Of a DNA stretch of 39,617 nt, positions 1 to 7,925 are shown in pieces. Source of the DNA: Erysipelotrichia bacterium. GTDB lineage: Bacteria; Bacillota_I; Bacilli_A; Erysipelotrichales; Erysipelotrichaceae. Positions within the stretch are counted from its first letter, which is position 1; each line of letters begins with the position of its first letter. Where the stretch lies: assembly GCA_012799935.1 (NCBI GenBank), contig JAAZKG010000048.1:1-39617 (forward strand), read 5' to 3'. The position numbers were made by a program, and so were the translations under genes. The notes under the pieces were generated by a model, which was not told where the DNA came from, made no database searches, and saw nothing but the letters and a program-made list of their open reading frames with translations.

Positions 1-261
1 GATCGTTCTTATGGAGTTCATGTAGCATCACTAGCTAAAATTCCTGAAAGTGTAATAGAAAGAGCAAAAGAATTATTAAAAGGCTTTGAACAAAGTAAGA
101 AGCATAGAAATGATCAATCTCAAATTATAGTGATGGAAAAAATTCCTCCTCAGATAAAAGAAATAGAAGATATTATAAAAAAGGTCAATCCAAATAATAT
201 GACACCAATTGAAGCATTACAGTTAATAGCACTGATGAAAAATAAAATGGAAGGTAAGTAA
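1..261 (+). CDS. mutS: DNA mismatch repair protein MutS, C-terminal end (partial)
   Basis: Frame 1 is open from the window edge to TAA and reads DRSYGVHVASLAKIPESVIE, the end of the MutS ATPase domain where this helical stretch is well conserved. After it come about 50 variable residues ending in ALQLIALMKNKMEGK, as in the MutS C-terminal dimerisation tail. MutS recognises mismatches and recruits MutL. mutL begins 2 nt after this stop, the usual mutS-mutL operon. The ORF track missed it because its start lies outside the window. Only the last 86 codons are present, so nothing can be said about the mismatch-binding or Walker motifs. Confidence 0.95.
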   Translation, partial: DRSYGVHVASLAKIPESVIERAKELLKGFEQSKKHRNDQSQIIVMEKIPPQIKEIEDIIKKVNPNNMTPIEALQLIALMKNKMEGK

Positions 262-263
262 AA

Positions 264-1982
264 GTGAGTAAAATTAGAATATTGGACGAACTTTTATCAA
301 ATATGATTGCAGCGGGAGAAGTTGTTGAAAGGCCAATGGGGGTAGTAAAAGAACTCGTTGAAAATTCAATCGATGCTCAAGCTACTAGAATAGAGATTCG
401 TTTGATAAATGGCGGTTTAGATTACATCGAGATAACAGATGATGGTTGTGGAATGGATAAAAAAGATGCCACTGCTGCTTTTAGTCGTCATGCAACAAGC
501 AAAATCTCAGAAGTAAATGATTTATGGCAAATAAGCACGATGGGTTTTAGAGGCGAAGCTTTACCTTCAATAGCATCGGTAAGCAAGGTTTCATTAACAA
601 CAAACGATGGAAATGATTCAACTTTAGTTAAAGTGGAATATGGAAAAATTGTTGAAGCAAAGCCATTTGGTGCGCCAGAAGGAACAACGATTAAGGTAGA
701 AGGATTATTCTACAAAACACCAGCCCGTTTAAAACATTTAAAAAGCGCCAATGTTGAACTAAATTTAATATTAGATTTAATTTCTAAAATGGCCTTATCT
801 CATCCTAAAATATCTTTTGAATTAACTAATGATGAGCAAATAAAAATACAAACCAATGGCTCAGGGTCTTTGCAAGAAGTAATCATGGCAATTTATGGAG
901 TTGGAGTTGCCAAAAAATGTATTGCTATTGATTTTGAAGACTATGACTTTAAGTTAACTGGATATATAGTTGATCCAGCGATAACTAGAGCAACTAGACA
1001 ATATATAAATTGTTTTATTAATGGACGAATCATTAAAAGTTATCAAATACAAAAAGCAATTATTGAAGGTTATAAAGGTTATCTAATGTCTGATAGATTT
1101 CCAATTGCGATAGTTAATATTGATATTGACTATAAATTGGTAGATGTTAATGTTCATCCTTCTAAATGGGAAATAAGAATTTCTAAAGAAAGACAACTAT
1201 ATAGGTTAATTACCAAGGGAATTAGTGAAATTTTAAAAAAAGAAATGACTCCAAGTGATTTGTTGCTTAAAAACTTATCAAGCTTAAAACAACAGCATGA
1301 ACAAAATGAACTGGAATTAACAAAAAAAGAACTCTATGAGTCTTATGTACAACCTAGCTTAAATATTGTTCAAGAAGAAATACTAGAATACATTGAATCT
1401 GAACAAAGATATAGATTTGAATATTTAGCACAATTACATGGCAAATATATCTTAGCTAATGATGAAGAAAATTTATATATTATTGATCAACACGCAGCTC
1501 AAGAAAGATGCATGTATGAAAAAATACAAAATCAAATAATGGATAAAAGTGTTATAACTCAACATTTACTGTTACCTTTAGTAATTGAAGTAAGTCCAGC
1601 AATTGTTAATCAACTAGATATAATTAACCAACAATTAGATTGTATAAAATTAAAGTTTGAACAATTTTCAATGAATTCAATAGTTACACGCGAAGTGCCA
1701 GATTTCTTTGACCAAATTGATGAACTTCACTTTATTCAACATTTAATAAACGAAATAATTGAAGATAAACAGATGAGCAGAATTGATATCAGAAAAGAGA
1801 AAATTGCCTCACTAGCTTGTCATAGTTCGGTTCGTTTTAATCAATATTTATCAATGGAAGAAAGCAAAAAACTTTTAGAGAGACTTTCAAAATGCAATCA
1901 ACCATTTAACTGCCCACATGGTAGGCCAACAATGATAGCTATAAATGAAAAAGATTTAATTAAGGAGTTTAAGCGTGTCTAA
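264..1982 (+). CDS. mutL: DNA mismatch repair protein MutL (endonuclease type)
   Basis: MutL couples mismatch recognition by MutS to strand incision. The N-terminal GHKL ATPase has the catalytic glutamate in ELVENSID (about E33), DGCGMD and GFRGEAL (about residues 94-100). The C-terminal domain keeps the metal-binding endonuclease motif DQHA-x2-E-x4-E (about residue 408) plus ACHSSVRF and CPHGRP (about residue 550). This makes it a nicking MutL, as expected for an organism without MutH-type methyl-directed repair. At 572 aa it is a little shorter than many homologues, through a short linker. The start is GTG, with GGAAGG inside the end of mutS as ribosome binding site. It overlaps miaA by 8 nt. 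Confidence 0.96.
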   Translation: MSKIRILDELLSNMIAAGEVVERPMGVVKELVENSIDAQATRIEIRLINGGLDYIEITDDGCGMDKKDATAAFSRHATSKISEVNDLWQISTMGFRGEALPSIASVSKVSLTTNDGNDSTLVKVEYGKIVEAKPFGAPEGTTIKVEGLFYKTPARLKHLKSANVELNLILDLISKMALSHPKISFELTNDEQIKIQTNGSGSLQEVIMAIYGVGVAKKCIAIDFEDYDFKLTGYIVDPAITRATRQYINCFINGRIIKSYQIQKAIIEGYKGYLMSDRFPIAIVNIDIDYKLVDVNVHPSKWEIRISKERQLYRLITKGISEILKKEMTPSDLLLKNLSSLKQQHEQNELELTKKELYESYVQPSLNIVQEEILEYIESEQRYRFEYLAQLHGKYILANDEENLYIIDQHAAQERCMYEKIQNQIMDKSVITQHLLLPLVIEVSPAIVNQLDIINQQLDCIKLKFEQFSMNSIVTREVPDFFDQIDELHFIQHLINEIIEDKQMSRIDIRKEKIASLACHSSVRFNQYLSMEESKKLLERLSKCNQPFNCPHGRPTMIAINEKDLIKEFKRV

Positions 1983-2880
1983 AGTCATCGTTATAGTAGG
2001 CCCTACAGCTGTAGGTAAATCAGCACTTTCAATTGAGTTGGCTAAAAACTTCAATGGAGAAATAATCAATGGTGATAGTATTCAGGTTTATAAGGGTCTA
2101 AATATTGGGAGTGCAAAAATAACAGAAGAGGAAAAACAAGGAGTAGTACACCATTTGCTAAACTATAAAGAATTGAGCGAACGATATGATGTGGCTATTT
2201 TTCAAAAAGATGCTAGAGAAAAAATTGAAGAAATTAATAAAAAAGGTAAAATCCCTATTATTGTTGGAGGAACAGGACTATACATTAAAGCATTATTGTA
2301 TGATTATGAATTTGTAAAAATCTCCAACAATATAGATGAATATAAATATAAAGATTATACTAACGAACAATTACATCAGAAATTAAAAGAGTTGGATAAA
2401 AAAACAGCTAAAACAATTCATCCTAATAATAGAAAAAGAGTTATTAGAGCTTTGATTATGGCAGAAAGTGGAATAAAAAAATCTGATCAAGAAAAAAAAC
2501 AAAAAGGCATAATGATTTATGATGCCAAAATAATTGGTCTTACAATGGATAGGGAAAAACTAAAAGAAAGAATCCATTTAAGAGTTGACAAGATGATTGA
2601 AGAAGGACTGATTGAAGAAATTAATACATTATTTAATAATTATTCATTAAAAAGTCAAGGATTTGCTGGCATAGGTTATAAAGAAATGATTCCATATTAT
2701 TTAAATCAAGAACCTTTAGAAAAGTGTGTTGAAAAAATCAAGACTCATACTAGACAGTTTGCTAAAAGACAATACACTTGGTTCAATAATCAAATGAAGG
2801 TTGACTGGTATAATATTGAAGAAGAAGACTATTTAGAAAAAATATATAAAAATGTAAAGGAGTTTTTAAATGGACAATAG
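1975..2880 (+). CDS. miaA: tRNA dimethylallyltransferase MiaA
   Basis: Transfers the dimethylallyl group from DMAPP to N6 of A37 in tRNAs reading codons that start with U. The 301 aa match the usual length. Visible motifs are the P-loop GPTAVGKS (residues 9-16), DSIQVYKGLNIGSAK (substrate and tRNA contacts), GGTGLYIKALLY, NNRKRVIRAL, GFAGIGYKE and FAKRQYTWF near the end. The start is GTG, preceded by AAGGAG inside mutL, so translation is probably coupled to mutL. The 3' end overlaps the tcdA-like gene by 11 nt. The mutS-mutL-miaA order is common in Firmicutes. Confidence 0.96.
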   Translation: MSKVIVIVGPTAVGKSALSIELAKNFNGEIINGDSIQVYKGLNIGSAKITEEEKQGVVHHLLNYKELSERYDVAIFQKDAREKIEEINKKGKIPIIVGGTGLYIKALLYDYEFVKISNNIDEYKYKDYTNEQLHQKLKELDKKTAKTIHPNNRKRVIRALIMAESGIKKSDQEKKQKGIMIYDAKIIGLTMDREKLKERIHLRVDKMIEEGLIEEINTLFNNYSLKSQGFAGIGYKEMIPYYLNQEPLEKCVEKIKTHTRQFAKRQYTWFNNQMKVDWYNIEEEDYLEKIYKNVKEFLNGQ

Positions 2881-3568
2881 TAGAACTAAAAATATGATTG
2901 GCCAAGAAAACTTCGACTTGATTCAAGATAAAACAGTAATGATTATCGGTCTTGGTGGTGTTGGCGGTTATGCTTGCGAAGCACTTGTAAGAAGCGGAAT
3001 TGGTAAAGTAATTTTAATAGATAATGATAAAGTTGATAATTCAAACATTAACAGGCAGATAATAACCACCGAAAAAACAATAGGCAAAAGAAAAGTTGAA
3101 GTAATGAAAGAAAGGCTTTTAAGTATTAATCCTAAGTTAAAGATAATTAGTTATGATGTGTATTTTTCTGAAGAGAACATAGAGCAAATATTTAATGAAA
3201 AAATAGATTATGTTGTTGATGCCATAGATACTATGAGCAGCAAAGTAGCTTTATGGAAATATTGCCTGGGAAATAATATAAAAGTAATCTCTTGTTTAGG
3301 AATGGCGAGAAGATTAGACCCGCAGAAGGTATTTATTACAAAACTTTCTAAAACAGAAAATGACCCAATGGCTAAAGCTCTCAGGTCATTAGCAAGAAAA
3401 AATAATGTTTCTTTAGATATTCCAGTAGTATTTTCGAAAGAAAAACCATTAGAAATAAGTAAAGCAGAAAAAGAAAACTTAGGGTCAATGATTTTTGTTC
3501 CAGCAACTGCAGGAATAATATGTGGTTATTATATTATAAATGACATCATTGACATAAAAGATAAATAG
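2870..3568 (+). CDS. tcdA: TcdA/CsdL-like tRNA threonylcarbamoyladenosine dehydratase (ThiF/E1-like)
   Basis: E1-like ATP-dependent enzyme of the ThiF/MoeB fold. TcdA cyclises t6A37 in ANN-decoding tRNAs to ct6A. The nucleotide-binding loop is IIGLGGVGGYACEAL (about residues 25-40), followed by LIDNDKVDNSNINRQ with the conserved Asp and Arg. The later segment SCLGMARRLDPQKV and KTENDPMAKALR resemble TcdA rather than ThiF or MoeB. It is 232 aa, slightly shorter than the E. coli protein. The start is ATG with AAGGAG 7 nt upstream, inside miaA. Sitting behind another tRNA A37-modifying enzyme fits the assignment. A different ThiF-family activity is possible but less likely. Confidence 0.85.
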   Translation: MDNSRTKNMIGQENFDLIQDKTVMIIGLGGVGGYACEALVRSGIGKVILIDNDKVDNSNINRQIITTEKTIGKRKVEVMKERLLSINPKLKIISYDVYFSEENIEQIFNEKIDYVVDAIDTMSSKVALWKYCLGNNIKVISCLGMARRLDPQKVFITKLSKTENDPMAKALRSLARKNNVSLDIPVVFSKEKPLEISKAEKENLGSMIFVPATAGIICGYYIINDIIDIKDK

Positions 3569-3597
3569 TGTAAAATAAAACTCCGAAGGTGAAAGAA

Positions 3598-4173
3598 ATG
3601 AAGTTAATTGTAGGTTTAGGAAATCCAGGAAGAGAATATAAAAACACCAGACATAATGCTGGTTTTTTGGCTTTGGATATCTTGGCTGATAAGTTAAATG
3701 TGAAAATGAATAGAAAAGCATTTAATTCAACAATTGGCAAAACAATGTATAAAGGCCAACAAGTTCTTTTAATGAAGCCACAAACCTATATGAACAATTC
3801 TGGAGAAGCGGTTAGAAAGGCGATAAATTACTACCAACTTAATCCCCAGGAAGACTTGATAGTAATTTATGATGACTTAGATTTATGTTATGGTCAAATT
3901 AGATTAAGAGCAAAAGGATCAGCTGGAGGCCATAAAGGAATGAAAAGTATTATTGCCAACATTACAACACAGGAATTTCCTAGAATAAGAATTGGAATTG
4001 AAAAGAATCCTTTTATTCTAACATCTGATTATGTATTGGGGAGAGTTGAAAAAGAAAATTTACCAGCCTATAAATCAGCAGTAGAAAAAGCAGCTTTAGC
4101 AGCCATTGATTTTATTGATTTGCCTTTTAATAAAGTAATGAATATGTATAACAAGAAGGAAGCAGATGATTAA
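3598..4173 (+). CDS. pth: Peptidyl-tRNA hydrolase
   Basis: Releases tRNA from stalled or dropped-off peptidyl-tRNA. The family core is complete: LIVGLGNPGREY at the N-terminus, the catalytic His in NTRHNAGF (about H19), KPQTYMNNSGEAV, the acidic YDDLDL (about residue 92) and GSAGGHKGMKSI. I chose ATG at 3598 over the track's GTG at 3589, because AAGGTGA lies 5 nt before this ATG and the family start is MKLIVGLGNPG. The protein is then 191 aa, as usual. It overlaps mfd by 8 nt. The pth-mfd pair is a conserved Firmicutes arrangement. Confidence 0.96.
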   Translation: MKLIVGLGNPGREYKNTRHNAGFLALDILADKLNVKMNRKAFNSTIGKTMYKGQQVLLMKPQTYMNNSGEAVRKAINYYQLNPQEDLIVIYDDLDLCYGQIRLRAKGSAGGHKGMKSIIANITTQEFPRIRIGIEKNPFILTSDYVLGRVEKENLPAYKSAVEKAALAAIDFIDLPFNKVMNMYNKKEADD

Positions 4174-7100
4174 TTTCTACCAATTGTTGGAGAAAGACCC
4201 AGCAGTGTTAGCCTTAAATAATAATGTCGAAAAGATAAATGGGTTAACAGAAACAGAAGAAACACTAGTTTTAGCAACCAGCTTTCACCAACAACAAGAA
4301 ACTAAAATTGTCGTAAAAGGCAATATGTATACAGCACAACAACTTTACTACAGGTTATACCCCCTATTAAAGGATGATGTGCTGCTTTTCACTATGGAAG
4401 AGTCGTTAAGAGTAGAAGCAGTAGCTGCTTCTCCTAGTATGTATGCTAACCAGATGGAAGTGTTAACAACTTTATGTTTAGATGAAAAACCAAAGATAAT
4501 TATTACTCATCCAATGGCGATAATTAGATATTTACCAAAAAAGGAAACTTTTGAAAAACAAATACTAAATCTTTCAATCAATCAAAAATACAACATGAAT
4601 GATTTGAAAAACGATTTAATAAAAAGTGGATATAAACAAACAGCTAGAATTGACCAACCATTAACCTTTTCGCTAAGAGGAGGAGTTATTGATGTTTTTT
4701 CAATTAAAGATGAAAAACCAATAAGAATAGAATTCTTTGATGATGAAATAGATTCAATTCGTTATTTTGATATTTCAACTCAAAGAACAATAAAACAAAT
4801 CAAAAGTTGTAAAATTGTACCAGCCTCACTTTTAATCTTTGATGAATCTTTTGCCCCTTTTGAACAAAGAGTAAAAACTCAATTAGAAAGGGATAGAAAA
4901 AAAGCTATAAACTATTCGACACTAAAAGAAAATGTTGAAAGAGATATTAGCTATTTAAAGAAGAATATTTTTGAACACTATTTATATCGTTATCAATGTT
5001 TTAAAGAAAACACAGCCTCACTGCTTGATTATGTAAAACATAAGCAAGTAATAATTTCAACTTATGATGACATAAGAGCTAATCTAGATTTAATATTAGA
5101 TGAAAATTATGAATATATTGGAGAACTTTATAACAACAATGCAGGATTAAATTACTATAGTATTTTCGATGATTTTGACCGAGTTGTTGAAAAGCATAAA
5201 CCTTATTACATTAAAAGTAGTTTCGCTAGTTTAGATGGCATCAAGTCAAAAGTAAAGATGACTTATTTCCCGTTACTACCTTTGGATAAAGTAGTTGAAG
5301 AAATAGTTAGATTATCTAAAAGAAATAAAATTATCTTATCGATAAATAAAACGCAAAGAGAACTACTGGAAAGTGCTTTTGATTATGGAAAATATAATTT
5401 AGATGATTATGTACAATTTACCGATGTAGAGTTATTTGAAGGGTTTAATTATGAAGAGATAATGGTTTTAACTGCTAAAGAATTATTTGGTGTTAAGATT
5501 GTTAAAGGAAGATATGAAAATAAATTTAAAGATGCAGTTGTATTAGAATCATATACTGATTTAAAAATTGGGGATTATGTTGTTCATAATCAACATGGTA
5601 TTGGAAGATATGAAGGGATAGTAACTAAAGAAATTCAAAATAAATATCGCGATTATCTACAAATTAGATATAAAGATGATGATTTACTGCTTGTTCCACT
5701 TGAACAATTTAAATTAGTTAGAAAGTTTTTAGCTGCTGAAGGAGTTGGAGTTAGATTAAACAAACTGGGTAGCAAAAGCTGGGAAAGAAGTAAACAAAGA
5801 ATTCAAGCTGAGGTAAATGATATTGCAGAAAGACTAGTGAATCTCTATTCGGCCAGAGAAGAAAATATTGGTCATGCTTTTAGCAAGGATGATGAGAATA
5901 CCCGAAAATTTGAAGCCAATTTCCCTTATCAATTAACGGAAGATCAAGAAAAAGCAATTGCTGAAATTAAATATGATATGGAACAACCTAGACCAATGGA
6001 CAGATTACTATGTGGAGATGTTGGTTTTGGAAAAACAGAAGTAGCAATGGTAGCTGCTTTTAAAGCGGTTAAAGATTTAAAACAGGTAGCTTACTTGTGT
6101 CCAACAACAATACTTTCTTTACAGCACTATAATACTTTTTTGGATAGATTTAGAGATTTTCCAGTAAAGATTAAACTCTTGAATAGATATGTTGTGGCTT
6201 CTCAACAAAGGCAAATCATTAAAGAATTAAAAGAAGGTAAAATAGATATTTTAATTGGAACCCATCGCATTATCAGTGATGATGTTGAATTTGCTGATTT
6301 AGGGCTTTTAATTATTGATGAAGAACAAAGATTTGGTGTACAAGCCAAAGAAAAAATCAAAGAATATAAAAAAAGCATCGATGTCTTATCATTAAGTGCG
6401 ACACCTATTCCTAGAACATTACAAATGTCACTAGTTGGTGTTATGTCTTTGTCACAATTAGATACAGCTCCACAAGATAGGATGCCAATTCAAACTTATG
6501 TGGTCGAAAAAAATGATTCTTTAATAAGAGAAGTTATTTCTAGAGAACTGGCAAGAAATGGACAAGTATTCTATTTATATAACAATGTCAGTAATATTTA
6601 CAATGTGGCTAGAAAAATATCAGTAATGATACCAAATGCTACTGTGGCAGTTGGTCACGGTAAAATGAATAGAGAAGAAATAGAAGATGTCATGTACCGC
6701 TTTATAAACAAAGAGTTTAGCATTCTTATCTGTACTACTATTATTGAAACAGGAATTGATATACCAAATGTCAATACTATTATTATTGAAGATGCAGATA
6801 GATTTGGATTGGCCCAACTTTATCAAATTAGAGGCAGAGTAGGAAGAAGCAATAAAATAGCTTATGCATATTTGATGTATCATAGTAACAAGCAACTATC
6901 AGAAACTGCAACTAAAAGACTTCAAGCTATTAAAGAATTTACGGAATTAGGTTCAGGATATAAAATTGCGATGAGAGATTTAACTATTAGAGGAGCAGGA
7001 GACCTGTTGGGGGAAAGGCAGGCAGGTTTTATTAACACCATAGGAATGAGCCTATATTTAGAAATGCTCAACAAAGCGATTAATAAACAAAAAGGAATTG

Positions 7101-7561
7101 TTGAAGAAGAAATTGAAGAAGCAAAAAATAAGGTTAGTGAAATAGATGGTTATATTCCAGGCAAATTTGTCAGTGAAGATATAGAAAAACTTGAAATTTA
7201 TCAAAAACTAGCAATAATAAATACAGAAAAAGATTTAATCAATTATAACAAAGAATTGACAGATTATTATGGTAAACTGCCAGCAGCAATTGGTAATCTT
7301 TTTGAAAAGAAAAATTTGGAGTTAATGTTAAATACAGATAGAATAGCTTCTTATGATGAATATGAAAAAGAAAATAGAATTGCACTGACACAGGAATACT
7401 CATCATCAATTGATGGAGTCAAATTTTTTGAAAAAATCTCAAAAATCTCTAATGAGATTAAATTAAGATATATAAAAGGTCAAATCATCTTAGTTTTCGA
7501 AAAGAAAAAGAATTATATGGATAGGATTGCGAAGGTATTGGAGGTAATTAATGATTTATGA
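4166..7561 (+). CDS. mfd: Transcription-repair coupling factor Mfd
   Basis: An ATP-driven translocase that removes RNA polymerase stalled at lesions and recruits UvrA. The 1131 aa are full length. In order: UvrB-homology region at the N-terminus, the CarD-like RNA-polymerase-interacting domain starting at IGDYVVHNQHGIGRYEGIV (about residue 468), then RecG-like helicase motifs LCGDVGFGKTEVAM (Walker A, about 615), DEEQRFG (about 717) and the C-terminal helicase lobe IIETGIDIPNVNTIIIEDADR with QIRGRVGRS. The GAGDLLGERQAGF stretch belongs to the translocation motif. The last ~150 residues are the regulatory domain. It ends in an ATGA overlap with rqcP. Confidence 0.97.
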   Translation: MINFYQLLEKDPAVLALNNNVEKINGLTETEETLVLATSFHQQQETKIVVKGNMYTAQQLYYRLYPLLKDDVLLFTMEESLRVEAVAASPSMYANQMEVLTTLCLDEKPKIIITHPMAIIRYLPKKETFEKQILNLSINQKYNMNDLKNDLIKSGYKQTARIDQPLTFSLRGGVIDVFSIKDEKPIRIEFFDDEIDSIRYFDISTQRTIKQIKSCKIVPASLLIFDESFAPFEQRVKTQLERDRKKAINYSTLKENVERDISYLKKNIFEHYLYRYQCFKENTASLLDYVKHKQVIISTYDDIRANLDLILDENYEYIGELYNNNAGLNYYSIFDDFDRVVEKHKPYYIKSSFASLDGIKSKVKMTYFPLLPLDKVVEEIVRLSKRNKIILSINKTQRELLESAFDYGKYNLDDYVQFTDVELFEGFNYEEIMVLTAKELFGVKIVKGRYENKFKDAVVLESYTDLKIGDYVVHNQHGIGRYEGIVTKEIQNKYRDYLQIRYKDDDLLLVPLEQFKLVRKFLAAEGVGVRLNKLGSKSWERSKQRIQAEVNDIAERLVNLYSAREENIGHAFSKDDENTRKFEANFPYQLTEDQEKAIAEIKYDMEQPRPMDRLLCGDVGFGKTEVAMVAAFKAVKDLKQVAYLCPTTILSLQHYNTFLDRFRDFPVKIKLLNRYVVASQQRQIIKELKEGKIDILIGTHRIISDDVEFADLGLLIIDEEQRFGVQAKEKIKEYKKSIDVLSLSATPIPRTLQMSLVGVMSLSQLDTAPQDRMPIQTYVVEKNDSLIREVISRELARNGQVFYLYNNVSNIYNVARKISVMIPNATVAVGHGKMNREEIEDVMYRFINKEFSILICTTIIETGIDIPNVNTIIIEDADRFGLAQLYQIRGRVGRSNKIAYAYLMYHSNKQLSETATKRLQAIKEFTELGSGYKIAMRDLTIRGAGDLLGERQAGFINTIGMSLYLEMLNKAINKQKGIVEEEIEEAKNKVSEIDGYIPGKFVSEDIEKLEIYQKLAIINTEKDLINYNKELTDYYGKLPAAIGNLFEKKNLELMLNTDRIASYDEYEKENRIALTQEYSSSIDGVKFFEKISKISNEIKLRYIKGQIILVFEKKKNYMDRIAKVLEVINDL

Positions 7562-7839
7562 GATTAGATAAATATTTAAAAGTTTCACGAATATTAAAAA
7601 GAAGAACTGTATCAAAAGAATTAGCAGTTAATGAAAGAATCACAATAAATGGCAAAATTGCCAAACCTTCAAAAGAAGTTAAAATTGGTGATATTATTGA
7701 AATTACCTATGGAACTAGAGTAATGAAAATCAAAGTGTTAGACATCAAAGATGTTGTAAGAAAAAATGATGCTAGTATTTTATATGAAGTATTAGAAGAA
7801 TATAAAGTTGAACAAAATGAAAAACAAGACAAAGTTTAA
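7558..7839 (+). CDS. rqcP: S4-domain ribosome-quality-control protein RqcP (YabO/Hsp15-like)
   Basis: A 93-aa single S4 RNA-binding domain: MRLDKYLKVSRILKRR followed by NERITINGKIAKPSKEVKIGDIIEI. Family members bind obstructed 50S subunits and help RqcH add C-terminal alanine tails to stalled chains. It overlaps mfd by 4 nt (ATGA), so it is translationally coupled, and lies in the position of yabO in Bacillus. The basic C-terminal extension RKNDASILYEVLEEYKVEQNEKQDKV is a normal length. In relatives divIC follows shortly after; here about 9.2 kb of other genes intervene. No clear terminator was seen between its stop and the TIR gene promoter. Confidence 0.9.
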   Translation: MRLDKYLKVSRILKRRTVSKELAVNERITINGKIAKPSKEVKIGDIIEITYGTRVMKIKVLDIKDVVRKNDASILYEVLEEYKVEQNEKQDKV

Positions 7840-7889
7840 ATGAAATAAGGATATGCATTTTAAATCAATGTTGTAAACTAATTTATTTA

Positions 7890-7919
7890 TATACATCAAT
7901 TAATCTGATATTGTATAAT
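7890..7919 (+). promoter_or_regulatory. Promoter of the TIR gene, predicting a leaderless mRNA
   Basis: A perfect TATAAT lies at 7914-7919, exactly 6 nt before ATG 7926, so the usual transcription start coincides with the A of the start codon. An 18-nt spacer leads to TATACA (4 of 6 to TTGACA). There is no Shine-Dalgarno sequence before the ATG. The track's upstream TTG start (7911) reads through the -10 box and is not credible. Confidence 0.65.
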
Positions 7920-7925
7920 ATAACC

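Noticed and set aside
3485-3740. Two minus-strand ORFs over tcdA-like and pth genes
   Set aside because: Shadows of strongly conserved genes on the other strand, without ribosome sites or recognisable motifs.
7911-7925. Upstream TTG start for the TIR gene (MYNIT...)
   Set aside because: These codons are the -10 box itself, and homologous TIR proteins begin close to the KYSAFISY strand; ATG 7926 is better. The same logic removes the track starts of the AI-2E and amidohydrolase genes.
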